From Enoplolaimus lenunculus (Eukaryota; Nematoda; Enoplea; Enoplida; Thoracostomopsidae): 64,000 nucleotides of DNA. The DNA lies in contig JASANG010002008.1 of assembly GCA_030248215.1 (NCBI GenBank), positions 124,001 to 188,000 on the forward strand, in the 5' to 3' direction. This document shows, piece after piece, positions 13,901 through 28,900 of this stretch (positions within the stretch are counted from its first letter, which is position 1; every line of letters begins with the position of its first letter). Made by a program: the position numbers and the translations under genes. The notes under the pieces are model-generated. The model searched no databases and was not told the origin of the DNA. It was given only the letters and a program-made list of their open reading frames with translations.

Positions 13901-16900
13901 TGCTGGCCTATCTGTGTTTTGCGTGTAGTTATGTCCTCTTAGATGAATTTGTTATAGAATCAGCAAAAGCACAAAGCTGAATCTGCACCGGAAATGGACG
14001 ACCGCAGTGAAACAAAGCTGGCTTCTAGTAACGACGGACAGACTACGACGTCATCTTCTGTGTCAGAAGGTGTATTGCGGTTGCCCACACAGACATCGAC
14101 TGGCCCACGCACTGCTCCTGTTGGCACAACTGCTGTCGTGCTTGTAAGCAATGATAAGGTAATGGAACCTGGCGCTCACAGATCCAAGGGGGAGCACCTA
14201 AGCCTAGGCCCTCTAGCACTGATCCGCGCGGAGGTTTTTTGCACGTTTATGTTTCATGCGGCTTCTCTCTCTCAGAAAGTTCTGGATCCACCAGCGGAAC
14301 CTGGTGTTTATTTTAAGCTATGGTGAGGTAGTAATGCTAAGTGTAAGCTGAAGTATGTCACATCCTGATTGTAGCATGTTGGTATGCAACGGTTTTACTT
14401 TGGTTCGCAACTAAACCGGGTTAAACGGGGCTTTCAAAATATTTACTTCGACTTTTACTTTGGTTGGTAACTAAACGGGGCTTTAAAAATACTTTTCTAC
14501 CTGTGGGGTTCATTTGTTTGGTACAAAGCAAAACCGTAATTTCACAGATCAGTTGTGACATTTCGATCTTGGGTGGCCGTAATCTTTGAAAGTATAGTAT
14601 TTATAATTGTGATAACCGTAACGCAATCAATCTGGCTTCTCCACGGCGGTGGGGGCCCAGCACTTTTCGAATTTTTCATTCCCCCCCCCGGCGAAAATTT
14701 TGCCGCCCCCAGGAAAGGCCCCCCAGCAATTTTCGGCCGCCCCCCAGCAAATTTTTTTGCTGGGGGCCCCCAGGACGTTTCTAGGCCAAAAATTTTCAAT
14801 GTTAAAATGTACCTGGACTTCTTTTGAAGCGGACATTCGGCAAAATATGGTTTTATATTACGCTGAGTACTCAAAATTTTTAATAGCGTTACAAATACCG
14901 GTAGTAACTAGTACAATTCAATAATGAACTGAAAAAAAAGCACAATTATATAAAGACCGTTTCAGGGCATACAGCATTCGGAAGTACCTTGCGGCAACAA
15001 GTTCAACCCGCCTGAGCCTTATTATAAACTGAAGCTGTGACTGATATATAAAATATATCTTAATCACAGTTTCAATTATAGATTATCTATATTTTATATA
15101 ATTGTGCTTCTTTCAACTTCTGGTAAAGTTGTCAGTAATATTAGTTAAAATTATTGTTATTAGCGTTTGCGGGGAATTTTTGTCATGTTGAGCGATGAGT
15201 AATCTTCAGTTGAGTTGGAAACACGATCTGTTATAAAAAATGGTCCAAAAAGTCGGCTCGCAAAATTTTAAGCCTGCCCCCCGGGACCCCAAGATCATCT
15301 AGGGGGCCCAGGAAAACTGCCCCCAGCAAAATTAGCTGCCCCACAGGAAACCCCTGGGCCCCCCAGGAAACGCCCCCCGGCGGAAATTTTCAAGCTGTGG
15401 AGAAGCCAGTCAATGGCCTGGTTTATAAAAGAGCATAGACTACTTGAACAGCGCATAGACCACTTGCACCTTGTGGTAGTAGGTTACGAAACGTTTAAGC
15501 TGCCAGTCTAAAGTTTTAATACTTTGTAAATTATGGTTTCAGTGGTATACGTGTGGTAGCTTCTGATTGAAAACAGTTGCGTAGCAGCGGAGGTAACAGG
15601 GGTCTCGGCTTCCTTCATTTTTGAAGTCTGAAAATTTTTAAATTTTATAACAAATAGTAATGACCCTAGCTTACCCTTCATTTGCGGATTAGCTGCTGCA
15701 CCACCGATTGCACACTATCATTAACAAAATGGATTATTTTGTGGTGTTTTTAGAGTCGATTAAATAATATTGATTCAACGGCCAAAAGTTATCTTCACGG
15801 CGGCGGCAGTGTCATAAGCGGAACAGGCGCGATTGCTCAGCTTGCTCAGCCTTCGCTATCACCATCTTCTTCAGCAGCAGCAACAACAGCAACACCTAAG
15901 ACTTCGCACTTCAACAGTTTATCTACAACTGCTGTTGGTGGCAATAATTTCACTTTCCCATCGTCGCTATCTGGTTCCGCCGTTTGCCGCGATCCAACAC
16001 TGCCTCCGACTGCAGCTACTGCCATTGTCAATGGTGCTTCTGTGGGCACTGCGCATTCGTTTAACGGACCAGCGGTGCCTACATGGCGTCGGACCGGTCG
16101 CCTTGCGCCGTCACCGGTGCAATCTGCTACGACGCCTAGCGGTGGTATTCCTCCAGCCCAAGCATCCTTGACGGACGAACCGAACAGTAGCGTTGATCAA
16201 GCAATACTGTTGCGATCGAAAGCTGTGCCCCCCATGGCGACTTCAGCGATCGCTCAATTCAACGCAACAACTGCGATGTCGGCAACGGTGGTCGCACCGC
16301 CTCGGACTACAACCGCAAACGCTGGAGCGCTGGAGCCGGTAGACACCTGCACCTCTGTGGGTCGTGTAGCTGGAGTCAATTTGACACCGGCTGAGGTCAG
16401 TTTGGGAGTTGAGGGAGTTTATTATTACCAGGCTACAACCAGATATCAGCCTCCGGTTAACGCTAAAACCAACATTTTAGTCTGGTATTTCAGATTGCCG
16501 GATATTAATAGGTGTATGAGAATTTTGTTGAAAGTTCAAGAAGCCCAGTCAATACTAAGACTGTTGTAGAAATTACATATGGTAAATAGTATTAAATTAG
16601 TGTGAAGTTTAACTTTTACATGTGAAAATACTAGACGTCATTTTCCTGCAACTGCATTCCCTGGCAATTCATACAGGAAAGGCTTATAAATGAAAGATTT
16701 ATTGTTGATGTAAAAAAGATCCAGGGGAAACGACTTTATAGTTTGATGGCCGCGTTGATTATGTTGTTGAAATCGACGAAATGAAAAAAGGTTCGTATTC
16801 GGATTCGGTAAGAATTTGTAGTTTGGATCGGATTCGGTTGTGAAAAAGCCGAGTCCAATTATAGCCGAATTCAACAATTTTCGGCAATATGTTTTTTCAG

Positions 16901-19900
16901 TTTTAAACAATAAAATTTTTAAAATAACTTGTTATATTAATAAAAAATTTTGTCTCAGGTTACAAATATTAAACCTGAGGTCGGGCACTAAATACATCAA
17001 CGTTTAAAGGTTATACGGCTGGCATTGCGTTGATATTCTGAAACAAAATTATAGATATAATTGAACTTTGCAGCATAGAAAATTCGAATTCGAACTCGGC
17101 AATTTAGCAATGAATTGTGATTCGGCCTAATCGTGGGTTCGGTGCAAGCCTGGATTGATGATGAGCGTATCCAGGGGAAACGGGGAACGGGAAATCACGT
17201 CTGATTTCTAAGGGTATGTCTTTTTCTTATGCTACCACCTGAAAAATGTGTAAGAACTCCTAGACAAAAACACCCTGATCGCTATTGACGGTTTGTAAGT
17301 TTAGTGATTCTAACTTTTCAGAATGTGAGATGGCGAACCTCGCAACAGCAGCAACAACAACAGTCTTTAACCACATCACCATTTCAATCGTCAGCTGTTA
17401 AAGTGAGCTCACCAGCACCAGTTTCGTCCTCAACAACAATGACAGTAGTGTCAAGTGCAGGCAACGATCATGTGCAACCACAGAATGTGACCACTCGACA
17501 AGGTTTAGTAGTGACCAATCGAAAAGTGTAAGTTTAGCGTAAGATAGATAGGCTGTTTAGATAGATACTAGCGCCATTCTCGAAAAACGTGTATAGCACC
17601 TATCACCAGTTAGCAATATTTTTTCAATTTAGCGAACTACTACAATTGCGAAGTCAAAATTGTTACTGTAGTAGTACATACGTACAAATCCCCGATACGA
17701 AAAATGCGCTGAATTTTGAAACTCATCATTCTTTGGTTCGAAAGCTACGTGACCTATCACCAACTTGTTATAGGCGCTGCACGCATTTGAGAACACGGGC
17801 ATTATGTTGACAAGCTTGCCACCGGGGTGGGATTGGCAACAGAAGTTTGGATTCTGTTTAGGTTTTGCCAAGCCGCAGCGGGCTTGGTTTCGGAATCAAA
17901 ACCGAAAGTACGCCGATGCCGTCCTTCCCCGTCCACTAACGGTTTTGGAAAACGCTGAGTATTGATCAATTTTGTATTACCTAGGCTAAATGAGGGCTAG
18001 TTTGATTTTGTTTAGTCTGTTTGCTTTTGTTTCCTTTTTTAATTTTTGTTGTTGCTAGATTAATTTGTGCGAAGCAGTAGTTTGTTTCGAAGACTGTTAG
18101 GTAATGTAATTTTTGACTCAAAATGGTTGCGTGAAATTTACGGCGAAATTACATTGTGTACAATATTTTTATCGCTGCGAGTACAAATTTAGGTTTGTCT
18201 AATCTTTTGATTTAAATTTTCGCAAAGAAATTGAACCTTTGCGTTTATCGTTGATCACTGTGTTGCAGGGTGCAACCGGAATTCCGGTTCCGGCGTTTTT
18301 TCAGTTCCGGTTCTAGATGGAAGTTAAGAATTTTACTAAAAAATGACGATAAAAATTATATAATTTCATTCGTATAGTGTTGCACCATGCTATGTTGGTA
18401 AAAGTATTCGTGTACACCAGGGTGGCAACAAAGGTTACGATTCCGATTCGGCAAAAATTTGAGATTCGGATTCGGTTGTGGAAAAGCCGAATCCAAAAAC
18501 CGAATCCAACAAAGTTCGGCAATATGTCTTTTTATTTTTACGCAATAAAATTTTTTAAATACCTTGCTATAAAAATCAATATTTTTTATTTCAGGTGGGA
18601 AATCTCAGAACTAACGTCGGGACGAAATATATTAACGTGTTAAAAGTTACACGGCTGGCATTGCGTTGATATTCTGAAACAAATTATAGATATATCTGAA
18701 ACTTGCAACATGCAGTGGATTCGGTGCCACTCTGGTGTACACCATGTGATAACTTTAATAGTTTGTCATGTATATGTGAAAAAACTGGATACCTGACACG
18801 TAGCTTGCGGAAATTTTTTTAGCCTTGGCATAAAAACCTATTTTGATTAATGTAATAAGTTGAACATTTTTTCTTATTGAAATTTTTGTTATTGGACAAA
18901 GTTTTGTGTATATTTACTGTCCTGTCCAGTGTATATTTTTTGGGTTTGGTTGTATATTTGTTTTTGATGTTTTGGTTTTTTTAATTTTATTTTTTTTATC
19001 ATTTTATTATAAGGCTTATTTTTGTTTTTATTAAGTTTTAGCACGCCGATGCTTGCTCGTCTGCCTTGGATTATGTCGGTTTTGAACAAACGACCAAGTC
19101 AAACTTCTGCTAGTGGTCATGAACATCATTCATTGTCTGGCAGTAGCAGCCCAGGGCCCTCTCGTAATTTGTCGTCGAAGTTGGACGACTTGTTGCCGGA
19201 GTATTTTTCTGGCGTATCGGAGCCGATCACACAGGCCCCGGTTGCCCCTGTCCTCGCAAGCGGTTTGGAGAACTCTGAACTTAACGTTCATAACTTTTCT
19301 ACAACTAGTAATGAAAATAGAACTGGTGCACCTATAATTGAGTCTTCCCCATCTGCTACGAAAACGTTTCGCAATAGTGCTTTGTCGGCTTTAGCTCACA
19401 GCTATTCGCGAATACCAAAGTTCGCAACTCCGATGCCGGAAGCGAAAGTTTCTACTTCCGGCTTTGGTCGTAGTGATACGGCGGCTACAATGGACTCTGC
19501 TAATAGTGATGTTCACAAATACTACGGTCGTGGATTGCCTAAAAGCCATGTCATGCCTCAAACATTTTATGGAGACCCATCGTTTGAGCAAGGAGTACTT
19601 CTTAGGGTTCCCCCGCCTGTTAGTAGCACGACAGCGGTAGCTACCGGTTCGTTTTCGAATCAGTTGTCTTCGTGCAACCAGACAGGAACAGATGGATTTA
19701 AACCACAAGAGCTGGACGGTGGCAGCAGGTCGTTTGCGGTAAACACTTCTGGTTCGGAGCATTCTGTTGATTGGGTACACCACTCACGGCGTGAATATGA
19801 TGTCATTACTGCGACTACTCGGGTGGCCAATCCGGTCGCTCAATCAGCGTACGACATCAGCATCGCTGGCGACCCCGGCGGTGCTGTCCATTACGCTCGT

Positions 19901-22900
19901 GCAGTACCGTCGCGAACCCCAAGGCAGCCAGCCGGATTGAGGCGGCTTGTGGCGACGTCACCACCGCCGCCGATCGATGCGCGATCGCCGCCGTCCATAA
20001 CGGCGAGCAATTCCGCTATTCGGTCACCGAACGTCAGTGATTGCAGTGGCGGCGCTTTATCTCCAGCGTCAATGCCGGCTATGGATTCGCCTACTGCAGC
20101 TGCCGCCGATCGCGCATCAGTAGCGTCGTCGATTAGTCCCCCGCCAAGGACAATGTCGCCGCTTCAAGGCAACGTTCGTCTCACCATTGAAAAATCTGGA
20201 CCGCGTCGGCTGAACCATGGCGTCACTGTTCATCCTCCGATCGTCCCGAAAACTGAATCGCAGGCCGTCGCTCCCCATGCCACTAGCGGTGCACCCATTG
20301 ATGGCATCAGGAAAGCCATTAAGTATGAAACTCTTGATTTCGCAATCTGTTACCTTCTCCAAGTTGATTTTTCATGTTGCTTGCTTCTTTTTAGTAATGC
20401 AAACTTCATTTTACTAACGCAAACTTGTCTTAGTAATGCAAACTTACTTCTTCTTTCTTTCGGATAATTTTGGCTGATCAAATTATATTTGTTTAATCTG
20501 CCAAATGTGATTTCAACGTTTTCATGGTCGAGTTCACTAGCCTCTTGTTGCTCTACCCATTTTTGTGGGACTTTGGCCCCGGGTCGAACCTTGTGTGAAA
20601 GTTCTTAGCATGATGCCATTTGCTGTCTTCTGTGGAAGAAGATTCGGGAAGCATCAGCCCGCAAATTTCCCATCTTACGAGGTAGGACCAAGAGATTTGC
20701 CATATTGTGCTGTTTACGGAAGTTTATTTGTTCTCGTCTAAGGTGGGAGTATTTGGTTGTGCAACGTTTAACTTCTGGCGCACTATTTGTTGTATGTGAC
20801 ATTGGACACTAGCCCAGTACTCATTTTCTTCTAACTAATTTACATACTGCAGCGGTTTGAGTATTATTTTATGTATTGTATTTTATTGGAGGTGGAGTAT
20901 TCTTATTTCAGGTTTCGAATCGTCCTTCTTTATTTCTACATTTTGGTTTTTGTTTTTGTTTCGATCTGTTTTTCTATTTGCGTACTTTGATTTAATTCCT
21001 CAGTTCTACATACTATATTAACCGTATTGCTGAGGCGTTGCAAGGAATGTTTCGTCGATTTGACGATTTGCGCTCGGCGATGTGCGGCACTGTGAAGTTT
21101 GGCGCAGCCCTTCAAGGCCGTATTCTCACAAGTGTGTAGCATCTATCAGCAGGTACCGATACGTTTTGAAACAAGCAAACACCGAAGCTACAAAATATCA
21201 AATTGGCTCGCAAGTAGGCGCAGTTCTCGACATTCTAGTTCGATATTAATAGGACCTATTACCAACACTGGTGATATGTAGTTGCTCTTGCTACATACCT
21301 GTGAGAATATGGGCAAAGATATGAAACGCCGTGGCCGAAAAATGGCCCTCGTATTGTTGTATTGCAGAATTTTAATTATGTAACAATTTGTGTAAAGCCT
21401 GAACTCTTAAATTTCGAAATTTTGTCAATAAAATTTTTTTGCAATGTTGTATACTTGTTGTTGGGTTCCAATGTACATTGTTGTAGCTGTATCTCAAATC
21501 TTGTTTATTGAAAACATCATTCGCTGTTGATGATAGCATAGCCGCTTTATGATTTTGTACTATATAGTTGTTTTTAGCTCTTTCATCCCACCGCGACAAC
21601 CTCATGAAGACGCTGGTTCTCCTTTGAAAATTGTCGCTAAACATAAGCGTGAAGCTAGGAGATCAACTCAGGTATGTCGTCGCTGCCTATTCTATTAATA
21701 ATTGATTAAGCGTTGGTTTTAGCAAGAGTGGATGCTCACTGTTAGACAAGAGTATGCAACTAGTGGGGTCCAGTTATACACACCTCCCTTCTCGTAGTGT
21801 TAGAAATCTATCAGCACACAAATTTGTGCTTTTATCCGACCGCCCCCGCTTTTTAGGAAGGGGTACCCACTGCTTCTAATTTCGGCATAAAAGAGTTTTT
21901 GGGTGCGAGGAATACGAATAAATTATCGTTTACAAACCTCCAAAACGTATAATTGTATAGTTAGCTAATAACTAATTTACATATTAGCATAAGTGATAAG
22001 CCTAAATTAGGCCTTTTTAAAACATTTCACTGATTATTAGAAGAAAGCAGGCATGCCAAAATATGCGTTTGTGCTTTATAAGCTCGGAATGTCTAACTCG
22101 ACTGATTAAAAAAGACAGGTTCGAGTTTCGCTCAATACATGTAGTTCGGTTACGACTTGTTAATATTGTGTTCTAAGATTTTTGAAACTTTTTGTTTCAG
22201 GGCGTCACGTTGGATCAGTTGAAAACTGCTGAAAATCTATACAACGCGAACCGCAAGGCACCAGCTGCGACTGTGGAAATTGATGATAAATATGAACGGG
22301 TAGCTGATTTTATGACTTTTGGATCTACGCAATTTCAAGGGGCACGAACTACACCCCTGCAATTTGAACTAAAAACATATTAATCATGTGGGATATTTTT
22401 TAATTTTTTTAAATAAATTACTGATGGAGATACACTTAAATCTATGTTATTTATGTTAATTAATGTTGGAGAAAAATGATTTGGCATTGAAATTTCATGA
22501 GATAGGGGAACATGTTTTGATGACATTAGCAGCATACATGCCGGCGAACCGGTGAGGAGTATAACTGGAACCTTAATTTTCACGCGACAGCAAACCGAAG
22601 ACAGTCAGCTTTGATGGTTCACTGAAGATAATTTGTTTTAATTTTTTCGGTTTCTAATATAACTTCCTTGAGTTTTGGTTATAAAACTTCAATTAATGGC
22701 GCGACCCATGTTAACAATAAAGTCCCATTTACTAAGAGTTTAACGTTAGCATAGGTCTTTAGTGGCTATTAGAACAATAGTTATATTTTTTGCTAAGATG
22801 AAATAATGTTGTTTAATCCCTTTTGACTGTTAAACATCATATCTTATACTAGCGTGTTTTTTCGTTAACATTGTTTAAGAAATCATCAATTCCAACGCTT

Positions 22901-25900
22901 GGATCAGCAAGTCCTACTGCTAGACTTCATCATTCAGGTAACAATAACACATGATGTCATTCATCGGCGTGGCACACCTGTTACTAATTTTCACAGTTGC
23001 ATGTTTGCATGAATTAGTTCTAACGTTGTCGTTTTGTTGTTGTGATGGTGGTCGGTTGTGTTAAGACTGTAATGGTCGATAGAAAAAGATTTCAATGTTT
23101 TTTCCATGGTCGCTACGTGTGAACCTACTTAACATTTTGTTTAATATGCGAAGACCAAGGAACTACCAGCCTTGTCTATAGAATTTTGCTCTGGTTTCTA
23201 AAGTTTGTTAAAAATGTAGTACATTACACGACGTGGTAAAGAAATTTGTTTTTGAACATTTTTAAAATTTAAATATTTTTAATTTCTTTGAATGTAATTT
23301 GCAAGAGGGACTTTTTGCATTTAAAACTTGCTGCTGCAATTTGCACGTGTGATTAGGGAAACTTTTAACGACGCAAAATTGTTCAGAATCGTGTGAGCGA
23401 AAATAGTGATTTTATGGTCTGATGCGTAACGAACTTTATCACCAATCTAGCAAGAAAACTGCTCTGTTTCCTCGCACGCAACACTAAACTTGCAAAACTA
23501 GTTTTTGTGGGGTTTAAGATTATTCTCTTGTTTTGATTATTTTTGGCTCTCACTGGCTCTGTAATTTATGCCGTTTCAACGTATTCGCTTTTCCGGTTTC
23601 TAACAACCTGTACCACCAAATCTACAAACAGTAATTTTTAATTGTTCCCTGTAAAATAGAATCTTGGACAAAATAACGCACACTTATCGTTTCACACTGG
23701 CTTTTTAGTTTATTATATTTTAATATGGACATTTTTTGATGTTGCTTGGGTTTATAACACTAGATGCGACCGGAAATCAAAAATCAGATGCCACCGTAGC
23801 CGGAGTGTGACAAGCGTTACCGGAACCGAATGATATGCATGAGTTTTAAATATAGAACTTAGTACTACTAGAAGTTTTGGCTAAAAGTGCGGCCTAGATT
23901 TTTGCTTACTTGAAATATATTTGGATGAGATCTGTTTGAAAACCGAAACATCTGGATGATCTTTTTGATTCAGCAATGATACTAAACCAAACCTGGGTAT
24001 CATGTTGTGTCTTTATACATTTTTACTTATATGCACAATCTAGACACAGTTATATACGCGAGACGTGCATGCATGCTTCAAAGTGCTGTGGGTGTGTTTT
24101 GTGAGTTTCATGTACATTAACGTAAACTTTAGACTCGACTAATACTGGTGACGGCAGCAATATTATACCGCAGTTGCAACGGTTTGGCAGCATTGACTCG
24201 AGTCGACGGCGTCACGCCGCTGCTACCACCGAAGTAACCATGACGACACCACCATTAACGCCGCGTCGTCCGTTGTCGGCGACAGCAACAGCAGCAGCAA
24301 CAACACCAACAACAACAACAACAACAACAACGACGACGACAAAAATGACGTCACCACCACCAAGAACAACAATATCACCAGTGACATCATTAACGCTGGT
24401 GACGTCATCGACCAAACATAGTGTTGATGAAACGGGTCAGTTGTTGCGTCAACGACGGCAGACGACAACGCCGCCAGCGGCCAATGTTGCAGTGGGAGAA
24501 GTGCCAGTGACGACGACAACCACAACGACATCATCGAATGCAATCAATCCATTGACTTCATCGAAAGCAACGACACTAGTGTCGTCATCAAATGTGATGA
24601 GTTCATCTTTAAGCGGCAGCGATGATGAAATATCAGCATTAAGCGACGATGAAGATTCAATGACGCATTCACCTGGTATAGCGCGATCGGCGATCAACGA
24701 CACAAACAACAACAATAACACAGTGACGTTGAAGAGTCGAAAATATCGTGACAGCGTGGTTGCGTCTTCGACTACGCCAAACGCCGCTATAGCAGGAAAA
24801 TCGCGTCATAATATGACGTCATCATCGTCGTCACTAAGCGATCGGTATAGTACACCGATGACGCCGTTGACACGATTGAGTACACTAAATAAAGACGCTA
24901 ACACCATACTACGGCGATCGCTGCAGGAAACTTCAAACGGAAGTAGTAGACCAGGGTTGCTGGTACAACGATTTGGTCCACGGCAGAGTGTTACCCCGCC
25001 TTCGTCTCCTATAACTCGACGTTTGGAGTACCGGACTCCGTTGTCGACTGTAGAATTTCTAGGAGATACTAGCAAACGGCCGAGTACACCAGACGCTAAA
25101 GAAAGCAACGAAAGTTCTTGGTCGTCGCTGCAAAATAAAAGTAGTGGTCTCCCATTGATCCGTTATACGGTTCCAGTGCGAGCACAATCGTTCCCACGGT
25201 CGTTTCAGGGTCTGATACGTAAGTTTCAATCGGATACCGGCAATTTAGTTGGTGATACCCCTGCGCATCAAATAGGGTTGCGAGGAAAAGACGATGTTGC
25301 TTCGAGTCAAAATTCCGAAACGTCGACACCGACAGACGGAAATATTCAAAGCGGCATGGTGTTGCCACAACCACCTGTGCGGCGATATAAGAAGAAAACT
25401 GAAGGAGAAACACATTTGGTGCAGTCTGTCGAAGCGAAAGGACCCCGCCGGTATAGTCCAGTAGCGGTCAGGACTAGGAACACGTCGAGGGATCAAGGCA
25501 CTAGAGATCAATCTGTGTCGCCGGTTCGTGAATCGTACGTCACGAACGCATCAGTCGAAGTAACAAACAGCCGTCGCCGTAGTGAAAATCGAGTTGCTAG
25601 TTGTACGTCAACGAAGTCTACTTTTCGTTCTAGTATCGGTAAGTTGGAAAGTGTTTGAAAACATGTGGGTTTCTTTTTTGTGAGTTAAATCTGGAACGCC
25701 ACATGTGGTGCCGATTTTCGCCGATACTTCTTGCACTAAGCAAGCAGTGAGTTGAAATTAGGGATGTGTCGATTAATCGGCATCGGTAATTATACACAAT
25801 TTTCGCGAGTATTGGCATACGCATCGGCACTGCAAAAATGCCGATTCTTTGCCGATACTTTTTGCACATATAACAGTCAGTTGGAATGCTATCAGTTTCA

Positions 25901-28900
25901 TTTCTGGGCGCATATATATCTGTGTGTCTGGTCAGGAAAACTGTTTTCTTTTGCGTTTGTGTTTGAAAAAGTTAATTGAAATGAACCGTTGTCATAAAAT
26001 TTTATTCGTTTATGATGGTTAGGATGTAAGTATTCATATAATGATGTAATTTAGTATCCTATCAGTTTGTTGCGCATGGTGTACTAAAGTTGGAATCGGC
26101 ATCGGTTCGGCGTCGGCAAAAATTTTGGTATCGGCACATCCCTAGTCGAAGAAATGCTATCAGCTTCACATGTCGATAAAAAGTAGTATAATTGATCATG
26201 GAACTTAGGATTTAAGTATTCATATAATGATGTAATTTAGTATCCTATCAGTTTGTTGCGCATGGTGTACTAAAGTTGGAATCGGCATCGGTTCGGCGTC
26301 GGCAAAAATTTTGGTATCGGCACATCCCTAGTCGAAGAAATGCTATCAGCTTCACATGTCGATAAAAAGTAGTATAATTGATCATGGAACTGTTATGTCT
26401 CTCGCGTTTGTAGTTAAAAAATTAATTGAAATGAATCGTTCTCATAAGATTATAACCGTTTTCGTTTTCGATTGCAGGTTTAAACTTCGTGTTCGTAATG
26501 ATGTATTCTAGTAAGCCTTTCAGTTCTTTAAGCATCGTTATTAAAAATTGGAATCGGAATCGCCTAAAAATTTAGTATTGACCCATCGCTACTTTCTAGT
26601 ATGCCTGTGTCACTCTCTGTTTCGTTAAATAATCACTCTTTAGTTGTTATTTTGAAACCGCAGTAACCAATAATAATAATTAAACTGCATGCCAATAATT
26701 TTGTTTGTATGTTGAAATACATGTATGCCTTGATAAAGTCTGGTGTTCGATTGCACATTTCCGTTTTCACCATTAATATTACTTTAGTATTTTTTGCACA
26801 TCGGAATGGGTTATTGCATTTTGTTTGCTTTTAAATTATATTTATACTTGTATATTATGCTTTGGGAAAAATTGTATCTACGCATCTGTGTTCAGTTGCT
26901 GTACAGATATTGCGTAAAATTGTAATTTGAAAGACATTTAGGTAATTGGTAATTGTTTAATTACTTTCTGATAACGGGTGCGCGCAGTATTCTAATTTTT
27001 TTTGCATTGCACTGTCTAATCTATATTTTCCAATATCTAAATGACAACTTTTTGTATGTTGCTGCGTGCGCCGGGTTTTTTTTGCATTCTTACAACTGAA
27101 GAATGTGTTGCAATACCTTTTTTCAATTTCCGAACTATTTTGCAAATTTGGTGTCGGGCAAAAGGTTTAAAAAAGAATTTTTAAATGATTAATCAGCAAT
27201 TACTAGACATTTAACTATAAACTTGGAAAAACTTTTGCAATGAAAACATATTCTGTGTGTTAAGTACCGACGCAAGATGGGTTTATTCGCTTAAACCTTC
27301 ATGCCTTTATGATTCCAGGATCAGCACCGCCTGGTGAAGCGGGGTTGTCTACAGCGGCGACGTCTTCGACAGCAAACCGGGCATCGAACCGAGGAGTGCT
27401 CGACCGACCTTCGCTAGTTTCGTCGTCAATGGCAGCGAATCCGGCGCCAGCCGTTACCGTGTCCGGAAACGGTGCGGGGACTGCTTCCGCTGCCATTGGT
27501 GGCGGTGGTGTGACATCAACGGATCGTGCGAATCGTCGCCGATCACGTCAAGAACGCCGGCCGACTGGACCGATTGGAGCTCTTGGTGTTTTGCATTCGT
27601 CTTCTAGCGTCGAGGTACGTATTTTGTGGTTCCTGATCGTTAGTAAATGCTGGCGATTGAATTTGGGATAGGATTTGACCAGATGATCGACGTAAAGGTG
27701 GTGGATTTTATGCAGGGTGCAAAATTTTGTGGTTCCTGATCATTAGTAACTGGTGGCGAGGGAATTTCGGATAGGATTTGGCCAGACGATCGACGTAAAG
27801 CTGGTGGATTTTAGGCAGGGTGCAAAACGGACTTTCGATTCCGATTAGAATTCCGATTCAAAACTAGTTCCGATTCCGCAATTCCGACAAAATTTTGAAA
27901 TTTCAGTTTTAGTACTACTTGTTTTGATACATTGCATAAAATGCGACGTTTTTGAAAATTGTTGCCAGGTATCAGACACCTTAAATAAATGTATGTGTAG
28001 CACCTATCGCCAACTGAATGATGACGTTAAAGTTTCAGTACGTTTTCGCATTTGATTTGTGCTATGTGCTTCTGTGTAAATTTTTGAGACGCTCAGTTGC
28101 AGGCGTCCGTCAGTTGCGAACCCTATTGCTACTGGTAATAGGTAATATACCCATTTGAAAGCATCGGTCAGGACTGTAAAATATGTGACGCTAGTTTTGA
28201 CAGGTTGTTTTGTATGTTTTGCAGCCAGATGATCAATACGATAATGACAAGACCAACTCGATTGAAGGCGTAGTGCTCAAAGGAACCGCTGACAGAGCTA
28301 ACGTAAGTGATTGGGTTTTAGATTCCTGCGTTTTATTTGGTTTTTATACATACCGTATCGTGCGGCACATTAGTGCTATGTACGCCAGTTATTTGTATAT
28401 ACACAGTGACCACCCATAGTACGTATCTATCTAAAGTGCAGTGGCGCTTGGGTTCGCGCTCCCCCCCCCCCGCCTCAGTGCTGTGACCGCAATATATATA
28501 TACATATATATAACTTAAGTTGTTGATCGACGTTTCCGTTTGAAAGTGAATAGTGAACGTCGCACACATAGACATAATATACCATTATTTTTGAGGTGAA
28601 TATGGCTGGGACGTCTTTGTTGCTCGCTTTGTTTTGTCGTGAAGTCATATTATTACGTGCTAGGCAGAATATAATGAATTACATAGTAATTGAGGTTACG
28701 TTTAGTGTTAGTACGTAGTACGTACGTATGTTTTTTATGTAATGTTATATAAAATTTATTTTTATGAACGCATATCGATTGATAACGACGTAATTGTCGA
28801 ATTTTTTGCCGCTGATTCTTCTGTTTTCGCATGTATTTGGTTGTTGCTGTTGCGAAATTTGAAATAATAATTGTCAATCAAAAACTTCAATTACTTAAAT

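Noticed and set aside
14555-14874. Overlapping open frames rich in Pro, Gly and Ala
   Set aside because: They are translations of the C-run ends of the 13-bp-TIR element, present in the other copy in different frames.
16396-16569. Continuation of exon 12 frame to a stop
   Set aside because: A donor at 16396 and exact phase agreement with exon 13 make read-through less likely; the added residues have no family similarity.
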